Origin: Chthonomonas sp. UBA6659
GTDB lineage: Bacteria; Armatimonadota; Fimbriimonadia; Fimbriimonadales; Fimbriimonadaceae
Reading direction: 5' to 3'
DNA length: 17,363 nt
Assembly: GCA_002455425.1 (NCBI GenBank)
Contig: DKKT01000003.1
Location: 1-17,363, forward strand
Of this stretch, positions 1-6,977 are shown piece after piece; the first letter of the stretch is position 1; each line of letters begins with the position of its first letter. The translations under genes and the position numbers were made by a program. The notes below the pieces were generated by a model. The model saw only the letters and a list, made by a program, of their open reading frames with translations, searched no databases and was not told the DNA's origin.

Positions 1-106
1 CTCTCCGCCCCTGGGGGAGAGGTCGGTGAGCGCAGCGAACCGGGTGAGGTGGTCACCGCGAATCACGATGGGCCGTCTTTCCCCCTCTCCCCATATGGAG
101 AGGGGG
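1..106. repeat. Palindromic, probably dispersed intergenic repeat (REP/MITE-like), cut by the window edge
   Basis: Two G/C-rich hairpins flank a core containing GGTGAGCGCAGCGAACCGGG. The first pairs CTCTCC with GGGGAGAG near positions 1-22. The second has a perfect 10-bp stem, CCCCCTCTCC at 81-90 and GGAGAGGGGG at 97-106, around a 6-nt loop. A smaller inverted pair, GGTGA/TCACC, lies at 43-57. Hairpin pairs joined by a 'GGTGAGxGxAGCGAxCCGGGTGAGG' core are a familiar class of dispersed non-coding repeat in GC-rich bacteria; recognition is by resemblance only, since just one copy is visible here. No coding sequence is seen on either strand. The second hairpin has no T-tract on either side, so it is a poor intrinsic terminator. 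Confidence 0.55.
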
Positions 107-134
107 TCGGAAGGTTAACCACCAGGAGGTTGGC

Positions 135-143
135 ATGCGGTAG
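135..143 (+). other. Minimal ORF (AUG-CGG-UAG) directly before the RbsD-like gene
   Basis: AGGAGG at 124-129 is the strongest Shine-Dalgarno match near this gene. Five bases later comes ATG CGG TAG, and the stop codon abuts an in-frame ATG at 144. The ribosome site is therefore well placed for a two-codon ORF and poorly placed (14 nt) for the ATG at 144. It could be a start-stop element that passes ribosomes to the downstream start, or the relic of a longer N-terminus closed by a TAG. Translation is not shown by sequence alone. Confidence 0.3.
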
Positions 144-164
144 ATGGCGAACTGGCCAAGCGTG

Positions 165-722
165 ATGAAACGACTTGCACTCCTTGCTTTGCTGCTCGGC
201 GCCGTCTGCGCCTCGACCGGCGTTGCGAGCCAACGCAAAGGCACCTCGATCGAGGCACTCGTGGCGTCGAAGCTCCCGGCGCTCGGCCACCGGAACTGGA
301 TCGTCGTCGCCGACTCCGCGTACCCGCTCCAGACCTCACCCGGCATCGAGACGATCGTCGTCGACGCGAGCCAACTTGACACGGTACGCGCCGTCCTCGC
401 CGCCCTTGCCAAGACGAAGCATGTCCGACCGACGATCCTCATCGACGAGGAACTCGCGTTCGTACCCGAAAAGCATGCTCCCGGCATCGGGCGATATCGT
501 GACAGCCTCGCCAAGCTCCTGCGTGGGAAGACCGTGGAACGGCTCCTCCACGAACAGATCATCGCAAGGCTCGATGAGGCAGGCAAAACGTTCAAGGTGC
601 TGCTGATCAAGACGCCCCACATCCAGCCGTACACGTCGGTGTTCTTCCAACTGGAGTGCGGATACTGGTCGGGAGAAGCCGAATCGGCCCTCCGGGAAGC
701 CATGAAAACGGGCGGCCGCTAA
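165..722 (+). CDS. Exported RbsD/FucU-like fold protein of unknown function
   Basis: The 185-residue product starts with a classic Sec signal peptide: MKR, then a leucine/alanine-rich core, with likely cleavage around residues 20-24 after VAS or ASQ. The start at 165 puts the signal peptide at the N-terminus; an in-frame ATG at 144 would add seven residues. The mature part resembles the RbsD/FucU sugar-mutarotase family. It has an early LGH followed by a hydrophobic strand and an acidic residue (residues 40-50, His42), and a late PYTSVFFQLECGYW segment matching the PYANIILCAG-type end of RbsD. Family members interconvert pyranose forms or anomers of ribose or fucose and are normally cytosolic, so a secreted form is odd. 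Similarity is by eye; fold assignment is moderate and substrate unknown. The stop codon overlaps that of the convergent isomerase gene. Confidence 0.55.
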   Translation: MKRLALLALLLGAVCASTGVASQRKGTSIEALVASKLPALGHRNWIVVADSAYPLQTSPGIETIVVDASQLDTVRAVLAALAKTKHVRPTILIDEELAFVPEKHAPGIGRYRDSLAKLLRGKTVERLLHEQIIARLDEAGKTFKVLLIKTPHIQPYTSVFFQLECGYWSGEAESALREAMKTGGR

Positions 723-1261
723 CGTCGGGCGCGGCGCATCGAACCCAGGACCGTCATCGCGCGAATACGGTCGCCCTTCTCGATCGTGCCGACCACGTTC
801 ATGCCCTGGACCACCTTGCCGACGACCGCGTACGAGCGATAAAGGTAGAAGCGATCGGTCTTGAGAATGAACAGCTGGGAGTCGCCCCCGTTCTGGAGGC
901 CGTCGGACGCGACTCCGACAACGCCCCGCGAGAAATCGACATCGGGGCGTTCCTCGAACGGCAGACGCCAACCCGACCCGCCCTCGCCGATACCGGGCTG
1001 GTTCAGACCCTTCTTGCTGATCGGGTCGCCCCACTGCACGACCCAACTTTCGACCCGGTGGAACCGTTGGCCGTTGTAGAAGCCGCGGCGGACCAACTGG
1101 AGAATCCGCGCCACGGTCTTGGGTGAACCCTTCGGGTCGGTCTGGATCACGAACGAACGGCCCGAGCTCATCGCGACCTTGATCTTCGGTCCAGTCGGGT
1201 GGTAGCCGAGCACCCACGGCTGAGCGACGAGCGACGAGGCAACGAGGGTCGCGAGCATCAT
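719..1261 (-). CDS. Cyclophilin-type peptidyl-prolyl cis-trans isomerase, probably exported
   Basis: The 180-residue protein has the cyclophilin core: GSPKTVARILQLVRRGFYNG, then RFHRV with the catalytic arginine, a WVVQWGDP strand (VxQxGDP in the family), GGSGW, and the NGGDSQLFI segment equivalent to the family's GSQFFI. Cyclophilins catalyse isomerisation of Xaa-Pro bonds and assist folding. The start chosen is the first of two adjacent ATGs (1261 and 1258). An upstream in-frame start would add 24 residues that look non-homologous. The short hydrophobic N-terminus (LATLVASSLVAQ) suggests export to the envelope. The gene is divergent from the DinB-like gene across about 70 bp and convergent with the RbsD-like gene, sharing the CTAA junction at 719-722. 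Confidence 0.88.
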   Translation of the reverse strand: MMLATLVASSLVAQPWVLGYHPTGPKIKVAMSSGRSFVIQTDPKGSPKTVARILQLVRRGFYNGQRFHRVESWVVQWGDPISKKGLNQPGIGEGGSGWRLPFEERPDVDFSRGVVGVASDGLQNGGDSQLFILKTDRFYLYRSYAVVGKVVQGMNVVGTIEKGDRIRAMTVLGSMRRARR

Positions 1262-1331
1262 GTCGCTAGTCTGGCATGATCGAAACGAAATCCGGTCATC
1301 GCTCGTATGCCGAGTCGTGCACGCGTACCTC

Positions 1332-1775
1332 ATGCCCGCTTTGGAACTGGGACCTCATTCGATCAAGCGTTTGCTCCGGCAGGTCCCTTCGGAGAAGATC
1401 GACATCCCGACCGAAGAGGGTCGGTTTACACCCCGAGAGGTGATCGCACACCTCGCCGACTGGGAGCCCGTTTTCCTGCAGCGGATGCAAACCGCCAAGA
1501 GCTGCCCGATGGCCAGAGTCGATGTCTACGACGAAGCCCAATGGGCGATCGAACATGCCTACGGAGCGAAGGACCCGCTCGCCCAAGCCGATCTCTTTCT
1601 GCAGCGGCGCAAGCAGACGATCGAATGGCTCTCGGTGCTCGCGCCGGACGATTGGAAACTGACCTTCACCCATCCTGAGCGCGGGGAGATGACGATCGAG
1701 GACCAGGCGAACATGCTCGTGGGCCACGACCGGTACCACGTCGAGCAGTTGACAGGGGTCCTGGAACGCGACTGA
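1332..1775 (+). CDS. DinB-fold (DinB_2-like) metal-binding protein
   Basis: This 147-residue, mostly helical protein keeps the histidine triad of the DinB/YfiT four-helix-bundle superfamily: His40 in PREVIAHLADWE, and His132 and His136 in GHDRYHVEQL near the C-terminus. The spacing and length (about 150 residues) are typical. Members bind a divalent metal; some are thiol S-transferases, others uncharacterised, so the reaction cannot be named. The ATG at 1332 gives the family length. An in-frame ATG at 1260 would add 24 residues overlapping the divergent isomerase start and is unlikely. The gene ends 25 bp before tRNA-Thr, whose promoter lies in this gap. Confidence 0.82.
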   Translation: MPALELGPHSIKRLLRQVPSEKIDIPTEEGRFTPREVIAHLADWEPVFLQRMQTAKSCPMARVDVYDEAQWAIEHAYGAKDPLAQADLFLQRRKQTIEWLSVLAPDDWKLTFTHPERGEMTIEDQANMLVGHDRYHVEQLTGVLERD

Positions 1776-1779
1776 CGCG

Positions 1780-1788
1780 TGCTACAAT
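1780..1788 (+). promoter_or_regulatory. Extended -10 promoter for tRNA-Thr
   Basis: TGcTACAAT (TG at 1780-1781, TACAAT at 1783-1788) is an extended -10 element differing from TATAAT at one base. It sits 12 bp before the tRNA 5' end, leaving room for a start site around 1795. No good -35 lies at 16-18 bp; the TTGACA at 1749-1754 is 28 bp away and too far. The assignment rests on the hexamer, the TG extension and the position. Confidence 0.6.
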
Positions 1789-1800
1789 AGACGACCGGAG

Positions 1801-1875
1801 GCCTTTGTAGCTCAGAGGTAGAGCATCCCCTTGGTAAGGGGAAGGTCACGGGTTCAATTCCCGTCAAAGGCTCCA
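1801..1875 (+). tRNA. tRNA-Thr (anticodon GGT)
   Basis: A complete cloverleaf is visible. The acceptor stem GCCTTTG pairs perfectly with CAAAGGC (1865-1871). The D arm is GCTC-AGAGGTA-GAGC. The anticodon stem TCCCC/GGGGA encloses the loop TTGGTAA, giving anticodon GGT at positions 34-36, which reads ACC threonine codons. The T arm is ACGGG-TTCAATT-CCCGT. The discriminator is T at 1872 and a CCA end is encoded at 1873-1875. No terminator follows, so transcription may run into corA 48 bp downstream. Confidence 0.97.
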
Positions 1876-1923
1876 CTTCCTGTTCGAGAACCCTCTTTGC
1901 GGCCGGCTTCGTCCACTCCTTCG

Positions 1924-2889
1924 ATGGATGCCGGAGGTCTGCCACTCGCCACTCTCTATCGGCACGGCCACACGGAGTCGGTCGATGCCGATCAGCTGCG
2001 TCGGTCACTCAGTGGGGAGGAGCTGGTTTGGGCCCACGTTCAGGCGGGTGAACGGCAAGCCGCCTACAACTTCATCCTCTCGCTCGGTTTCCATCCCCTC
2101 GCCGTCGAAGACAGTCTCAGCGATGCGGAGAGACCGGAGATCCAGAGGTTTCCGGGCTATCTGTTCCTTGCGACCGCCGAAACAGCATGCGGCGAAGACG
2201 AAGACACCTATCTCGAGGTTGCCTTCTTTGTCGGCAAGCACTATGTCGTCGTCGTAACCAAGGGGCCCTGCCGTGCCGTGGAGGTCGTCGCGGAATCCTG
2301 GGCGCGGCGTCCGGAAGACCTCGGTCGTTCGTCCGGACACTTTCTCTATCACATCCTGGATGAAATCGTCGACGAATACTTCCCCGCTGCGGACGCCCTC
2401 GAAGACCAGGTCGATCGCCTCGAAGAAGCCATCTATTCCGGAAAGACGATCACGATCACGCACGCGCTGAAGCTCAAGCGCCGCTTGCTCCGGATGCGAC
2501 GCCATATCACCGCGATCCGCGACGTCCAGAATGCGCTTCTGAAGCTCGACTCGGAGATCATCGGCCCCGAGTGCAAGCCCTACTTCCAGGACCTCTACGA
2601 CCATGCGCTCCGGATCGCCGAAAACATCGATCTGAACCGCGACATCCTCGCGACGATCCTCGATGCCCAACTCAACATCGTCTCCAACAACCTGAATCAG
2701 GTCATGAAGGTGATGACGGCGCTCGCGACGATCCTCATGTCGGTCGGACTGATCGCCGGGATCTACGGGATGAACTTCCGCGTCATGCCCGAGCTCGCCT
2801 GGCACTGGGGCTACCCGTTCGCGATCGGCCTCATGGCGTTCGTCGCCGCCCTAGAGTACGTGATCTTCCGACGTCTCAAGTGGATCTAG
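1924..2889 (+). CDS. corA: CorA-family magnesium/cobalt transporter
   Basis: The 321-residue protein has the CorA layout: a large cytosolic N-terminal alpha/beta domain (about 1-140), long charged helices forming the funnel (about 145-260), and two C-terminal transmembrane helices. The signature YGMNF follows TM1, with GMN at residues 282-284. TM1 spans about 262-281 and TM2 about 297-315, ending in the basic tail RRLKWI. CorA proteins form homopentameric Mg2+ channels in the inner membrane, with GMN acting as selectivity filter; Co2+ and Ni2+ may also pass. The usual extracellular MPEL-type loop is present as MPELAW. The ATG at 1924 is chosen because the open frame upstream runs back into the tRNA. 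The gene follows tRNA-Thr closely and has no obvious promoter of its own. Confidence 0.93.
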   Translation: MDAGGLPLATLYRHGHTESVDADQLRRSLSGEELVWAHVQAGERQAAYNFILSLGFHPLAVEDSLSDAERPEIQRFPGYLFLATAETACGEDEDTYLEVAFFVGKHYVVVVTKGPCRAVEVVAESWARRPEDLGRSSGHFLYHILDEIVDEYFPAADALEDQVDRLEEAIYSGKTITITHALKLKRRLLRMRRHITAIRDVQNALLKLDSEIIGPECKPYFQDLYDHALRIAENIDLNRDILATILDAQLNIVSNNLNQVMKVMTALATILMSVGLIAGIYGMNFRVMPELAWHWGYPFAIGLMAFVAALEYVIFRRLKWI

Positions 2890-2917
2890 CGGACCGCACC
2901 GTCGTTGAGAATCCCTG

Positions 2918-4069
2918 CTAGAGCCTCCACCATGGCACCGGCGTGCCTGAGCGGAATCTGGGCGGGCGACGCACACCTTTCTCGATCCTGTCCGCAATCA
3001 CGAGCATCGCTGAGCGGACTCCACTATGCCAGCCGCTCGCCTCGTCGGGCGCGGGGACCCTCGCTGCACCGCGCAAGGCTGTGATTGAGCGCTTGTCGCC
3101 CAACTGCCCTAAGTACATCGCCGCGACCTCGCGCGTTCGAGACGAGGGGGAAAGAAGTGCCGATTCCAGCGTCCGCCGCTCTGAAGATCCGATGCGCTCG
3201 GCCAAAACCTGCAGCGCCTCGACCGCCAGGTAACCTTCTGGGACTCCTTGAAGCACGGCCCTCACTTGCGGCAAGGTCGTACGGTCGCCAACCGAAGCGA
3301 GCCACATCGACGTCCTCAGCCGCAGCGACCGAAGCGCTTGTCGGTGAAACCGCCATGGAGAGCCGGCAGAACGTCGGCCGCGCACGATGGTCTCAGCTTT
3401 CACCACCTGATCCAAGACCCGCCGCAACAATCTCCGAGACTCCGACGGCGATGCCAGCATGAGGTATCCCGGGCCGAGCGCCTCGGCGGACATCAAGTCC
3501 CGGGCGATCTCACGTTCGATGGCTCGCTTCACCTCTTCTCGGCGGTCACTGAAGGCTCGCTTCTGGACGCTGAGGCCATGCAGGGCACCGATTCGCAATT
3601 GAGGATCGGTAGATGCCACAAGGCCATGCAACACCCGCGAACTCGACGCGCCGGGGATCTTTGCGAGGGTGTCGATGAGCTTACCGAGGGGCGAGGAGTA
3701 GGGACCGCAAGAGGCGTGCCCGACAGTCGACATGCCGATCCTCATCCGAAGCGCCTCCGCAAGAGTCGGAACGACGCCCGGCGTGGCTCGCAGGACCGCT
3801 TCCTGAACGACCCAGCCCTTGTACTGGGGTAGCAACTTGATCAGATCGGCGTCCGCGGCTGGCCACACCAACACCGCTATGCTGCGTGGTGCATGCACGG
3901 CGGCAGAGAGCACCTTGCCGCCGGGAACGCTCGCAAACAGGGCCTCGACTTGCGCGCGGGTGATCGGACGCGTGTTCTGGGTGATCCGCTTCCTATCCTG
4001 CTGTCCGAACGTGGTCGCGACGAGCGCTAACGCGATGATCGCAGTAACCGTCCTCACCGAACGTTCCAT
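2918..4069 (-). CDS. Secreted HEAT-repeat-like protein
   Basis: The 383-residue product begins with a signal peptide (MERSVRTVTAIIALALVATTFGQ, cleavage probably near residue 22). The rest is helical and arranged in repeating pairs: 'DPQLRIGALHGLSVQKRAF', 'RTSMWLASVGDRTTLPQVRAVLQG', and 'RTREVAAMYLGQLGDKRSITALRGAA'. The last is a clear HEAT-type unit. HEAT solenoids mediate protein contacts; no enzymatic motif was seen, so the function is unknown. The ATG at 4069 is chosen because it places the signal peptide at the N-terminus; the frame is open for 110 codons further upstream, but that part is low-complexity and overlaps the divergent HAF gene. The only ribosome-site-like sequence (AAAGGT) abuts the ATG. 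The gene is convergent with corA across 28 bp. Confidence 0.7.
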   Translation of the reverse strand: MERSVRTVTAIIALALVATTFGQQDRKRITQNTRPITRAQVEALFASVPGGKVLSAAVHAPRSIAVLVWPAADADLIKLLPQYKGWVVQEAVLRATPGVVPTLAEALRMRIGMSTVGHASCGPYSSPLGKLIDTLAKIPGASSSRVLHGLVASTDPQLRIGALHGLSVQKRAFSDRREEVKRAIEREIARDLMSAEALGPGYLMLASPSESRRLLRRVLDQVVKAETIVRGRRSAGSPWRFHRQALRSLRLRTSMWLASVGDRTTLPQVRAVLQGVPEGYLAVEALQVLAERIGSSERRTLESALLSPSSRTREVAAMYLGQLGDKRSITALRGAARVPAPDEASGWHSGVRSAMLVIADRIEKGVRRPPRFRSGTPVPWWRL

Positions 4070-4226
4070 ACCTTTGGAAACTTCTGACCCCTTCGGTCGG
4101 TTCCTTCGAGGGCTCGATCGCTGATCTCTGGATCCCGTGGCGATTCCAGCATTTGTCTCGGTCCCGCTGGCACGACCCGTGCTCTCTCCTCCTTCGTGGC
4201 GATGCAACGCCGCAACAGGAGAAGAC
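4070..4226. promoter_or_regulatory. Divergent promoter region between the HEAT-like and HAF-repeat genes
   Basis: This 157-bp gap must hold promoters for both flanking genes. A 9-bp direct repeat, CGTGGCGAT, occurs at 4136-4144 and 4195-4203. A good ribosome site, AGGAG at 4217-4221, stands 5 nt before the ATG at 4227. No convincing -10/-35 pair was found by eye on either strand. Confidence 0.4.
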
Positions 4227-5360
4227 ATGACGGCACGACAACTGGCTCGACTCTCGACGATCACAGGGATGGCGCTGACGATCGGAACGGTGAGGGCGGC
4301 GGAGTTTCGAGGTTTGGGCGACCTCCGGAACCCGCTCACAGAGAGTTCGGGCCTTGCCGTCTCCGGTGACGGCCAAGCCGTCGCCGGACGCGGAACCAAC
4401 GTCGACGGTAAGGTCGAGGCGTTCCGCTATCGCGGATCGGCCATGATCGGCCTCGGAGATCTACCCGGAGCCGCGTTCGAGAGCATGGCCCAAGGAGCTT
4501 CCCGAGACGGGCGGACGATCGTGGGGATGGGCACGTCGGATGCCCAAGGCCCACAAGCCTTCCGATGGACGGAAGGAGGCGGCATCCAAGGGCTCGGCTA
4601 CCTTTGGAGCGGCCATAAGCACAGCGAAGCCTACGGTGTCAGTGCAGACGGCCAGGCGGTGGTCGGCTTTTCGATGCTCTCCGGAGGGACACCCGGGGCA
4701 TTCCGATGGACGCCCCTCGCGGGAATGCAGCGACTCGCGCCGCTCTCCGACGGGGCGGGCGCGAAGGCGTATGGAATTGCGGCCGACGGGAACGTGTCGG
4801 TCGGTGAAAGCTTCGGCCCCAACGGGCTGGAGGCGGTCCGTTGGACCGGAGCAGGCGGGCTGGGACTGGGAGATCTCGCGGGCGGCGATTCTCAGAGCTC
4901 GGCCAAAGCCTGCTCCGGCGACGGAGCCGTCGTGGTCGGTTACGGCACCTCCGCCCAGGGGATGGAGGCGTTTCGCTGGTCCAACGGGACGATGACCGGA
5001 CTGGGTGACCTCGGCGGCGGTGCCTACGACAGCGTCGCTCTCGCGACCACGCACCTCGGCGGCGTCGTGGTCGGAAGGGGCACGAGCGCGCTCGGCTCCG
5101 AGGCGTTTTACTGGACGGAAGCCGGGGGCATGCGACGACTGAGCGACTTCCTGAGTGGCGAGGGGCTCTCGACCCACGGATGGCTGCTGCAAGCCGCCAC
5201 CGGCATCTCCGAGGATGGAAGGACGATCGTCGGATACGGGATCAACCCGAACGGCCGCCAGGAGGCGTGGATGGCGACCATGAATCCCGTTCCCGAGCCC
5301 GGCACGTGGATCGCCGTCGGCGTCGGAACGGCCGCGCTCCTCCGCCGCCGACGTCGGTGA
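4227..5360 (+). CDS. HAF-repeat protein with a PEP-CTERM sorting signal
   Basis: The 377-residue protein has a short signal-like N-terminus (residues 1-25, ending VRAAEF) and about seven repeats of 44-50 residues. The unit reads roughly GLGDLxGG..S.A.GVSADGxxVVGxGTS..G.EAFRWT.GGM. This is the HAF family, named after its conserved His-Ala-Phe-like triplet, here EAF or QAF. The repeats probably build a beta-propeller. Residues 353-377 form the tail: VPEPGT, a hydrophobic stretch WIAVGVGTAALL and five arginines, a PEP-CTERM signal processed by an exosortase in known systems. No exosortase is present in the window. AGGAG five bases before the ATG supports this start. The stop codon is 3 nt from that of mccB on the opposite strand, with no terminator between. 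Confidence 0.85.
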   Translation: MTARQLARLSTITGMALTIGTVRAAEFRGLGDLRNPLTESSGLAVSGDGQAVAGRGTNVDGKVEAFRYRGSAMIGLGDLPGAAFESMAQGASRDGRTIVGMGTSDAQGPQAFRWTEGGGIQGLGYLWSGHKHSEAYGVSADGQAVVGFSMLSGGTPGAFRWTPLAGMQRLAPLSDGAGAKAYGIAADGNVSVGESFGPNGLEAVRWTGAGGLGLGDLAGGDSQSSAKACSGDGAVVVGYGTSAQGMEAFRWSNGTMTGLGDLGGGAYDSVALATTHLGGVVVGRGTSALGSEAFYWTEAGGMRRLSDFLSGEGLSTHGWLLQAATGISEDGRTIVGYGINPNGRQEAWMATMNPVPEPGTWIAVGVGTAALLRRRRR

Positions 5361-5363
5361 TCG

Positions 5364-6977
5364 CTACATCCGGAAGACGCCGAAGCGCGGTTCAGGCACC
5401 GGTGCGTTCCGCGCCGCTTCGATTCCCAAAGCGAGCACCCGGCGCGTATCGACCGGATCGATGATCCCGTCATCCCACAGACGCGCGGTCGAGAAGTACG
5501 CCGACGATTCGTCGGCGTACTTCTGCAGGGTCGGCGCCTTGAACTCTGCTTGCTCCTCAACGCTCATCGTCTCGCCTTTCGCGCGAAGTTGGTCGAGCTT
5601 GACGGTCAGGAGGACGTTGGCGGCCTGCTCGCCGCCCATGACCGATATCCGAGCGTTCGGCCACATCCAGAGCTGGCGAGGTCCGTAGGCACGCCCGCAC
5701 ATTCCATAGTTCCCGGCCCCGAACGAACCCCCGACGATCACCGTGAACTTCGGAACGTTGGCGGTCGAAACGGCGGTCACGAGCTTGGCCCCGTGCTTGG
5801 CGATGCCTTCGTTCTCGTACTTCCGGCCGACCATGAAGCCGGTGATGTTCTGGATGAACACGAGCGGAATCCCCCGCTGGCAACACAGCTCGATGAAGTG
5901 CGCGCCCTTCTGGGATGATTCGCTGAACAGAATGCCGTCGTTCGCGATAACCCCGGCGAGGTTGCCGTGGAACCGCGCGAACCCACAGATGAGCGTGGTG
6001 CCGAAAAGCGCCTTGAACTCCTGGAACTTGGAGCCATCGACGATGCGGGCGAGGACCTCCCGCATCGCCATCGGTACCTTGCCGTCCGCAGGGACCAGCG
6101 AGTATAGATCCTCGGGATCGAACAAGGGCTCCTCGGGTTCGATCTGATCCGACACCGTGAGACTGCGGTCGCGCGGCCCTAGATTCTCGATGATGTTCCG
6201 CACGATCTGGAGCGCATGGGCGTCGTCCTCGGCAAGGTGGTCGGTGACACCGCTCATCCGACTATGGACATCTGCGCCACCCAGATCCTCCGCGCTTACT
6301 TCTTCGCCCGTCGCCGCCTTCACCAGCGGTGGACCGCCGAGGAAAATCGTGCCTTGGCCCTTGACGATCACCGCTTCGTCGCTCATCGCCGGCACGTACG
6401 CTCCGCCTGCCGTACACGAACCCATCACGGCCGCAATCTGGGGGATGCCCCGGCTGCTCATCACTGCCTGGTTGTAGAAGATCCGCCCGAAGTGCTCGCG
6501 GTCGGGAAACACCTCGCTCTGAAGAGGCAGGAACGCCCCGCCCGAGTCCACGAGATAGACGCACGGGAGATGGTTTTCGAGCGCGATCTCTTGCAGACGG
6601 AGGTGCTTCTTGACCGTGATCGGGAAGTACGTTCCGCCCTTCACCGTCGCGTCGTTCGCCACGATCGCGACCTCGCGGCCGTGAACCCGACCAACGCCCG
6701 TGACAATGCCCGCGCAAGGCGCCCCGCCATCGTACATGCCGTGCGCGGCCAACGTGCTGAACTCCATGAAAGGTGCCCCGGGGTCGAGCAGGGCGTCGAT
6801 GCGTTCTCGCGCGAGCAGCTTTCCTCGACCTTTGTGCTTGGCGACCGCGTCCTCGCCTCCCCCCGCCTGGGCACGCTGGAGCTGAGCGCCGAACTCGGCC
6901 ATCGTCTCGTCCATCAGCGCGCGGTTCGCACGGTGTTCGTCATCGTGAAGGTTGGCGGTCGAGACGATCGGTTCCAT
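5364..6977 (-). CDS. mccB: Methylcrotonyl-CoA carboxylase carboxyltransferase (beta) subunit
   Basis: The 537-residue protein is a biotin-dependent acyl-CoA carboxyltransferase with two crotonase-like halves. It moves the carboxyl group from carboxybiotin to 3-methylcrotonyl-CoA in leucine catabolism. Near-identity to MCC-beta is visible in GSCTAGGAYVPAMSDE (about 186-201), the GPPLVKAATGEEVSAEDLGG block (about 215-234), NITGFMVGRKYE, GGSFGAGNYGMCGRAY, and the end WDDGIIDP..FGVFRM. These fit MCC better than propionyl- or acetyl-CoA carboxylase. The ATG at 6977 matches family N-termini; a GTG at 7001 would add eight residues. Neither has a Shine-Dalgarno site. No biotin carboxylase/BCCP subunit, acyl-CoA dehydrogenase or enoyl hydratase is nearby. 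A strong terminator hairpin lies in the leader. The segment encoding KYADESSAYF is a perfect DNA palindrome. Confidence 0.88.
   Translation of the reverse strand: MEPIVSTANLHDDEHRANRALMDETMAEFGAQLQRAQAGGGEDAVAKHKGRGKLLARERIDALLDPGAPFMEFSTLAAHGMYDGGAPCAGIVTGVGRVHGREVAIVANDATVKGGTYFPITVKKHLRLQEIALENHLPCVYLVDSGGAFLPLQSEVFPDREHFGRIFYNQAVMSSRGIPQIAAVMGSCTAGGAYVPAMSDEAVIVKGQGTIFLGGPPLVKAATGEEVSAEDLGGADVHSRMSGVTDHLAEDDAHALQIVRNIIENLGPRDRSLTVSDQIEPEEPLFDPEDLYSLVPADGKVPMAMREVLARIVDGSKFQEFKALFGTTLICGFARFHGNLAGVIANDGILFSESSQKGAHFIELCCQRGIPLVFIQNITGFMVGRKYENEGIAKHGAKLVTAVSTANVPKFTVIVGGSFGAGNYGMCGRAYGPRQLWMWPNARISVMGGEQAANVLLTVKLDQLRAKGETMSVEEQAEFKAPTLQKYADESSAYFSTARLWDDGIIDPVDTRRVLALGIEAARNAPVPEPRFGVFRM
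5493..5523. repeat. Perfect inverted repeat with 15-bp arms inside mccB
   Basis: The left arm GAAGTACGCCGACGA (5493-5507) and right arm TCGTCGGCGTACTTC (5509-5523) are exact reverse complements separated by one base at 5508. The repeat lies in the mccB reading frame and encodes KYADESSAYF. Because of the symmetry, the opposite strand in its matching frame reads almost the same peptide. Confidence 0.9.

Noticed and set aside
1749..1788. Consensus TTGACA at 1749-1754 as the -35 of the tRNA promoter
   Set aside because: The spacer to TACAAT is 28 bp, far outside the 16-18 bp range, and the hexamer lies in the DinB-like coding sequence.
4136..4203. Direct repeat CGTGGCGAT at 4136 and 4195 as an operator pair
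   Set aside because: Nine bases of common GC-rich sequence repeated once in 60 bp is weak, with no symmetry and no third copy.
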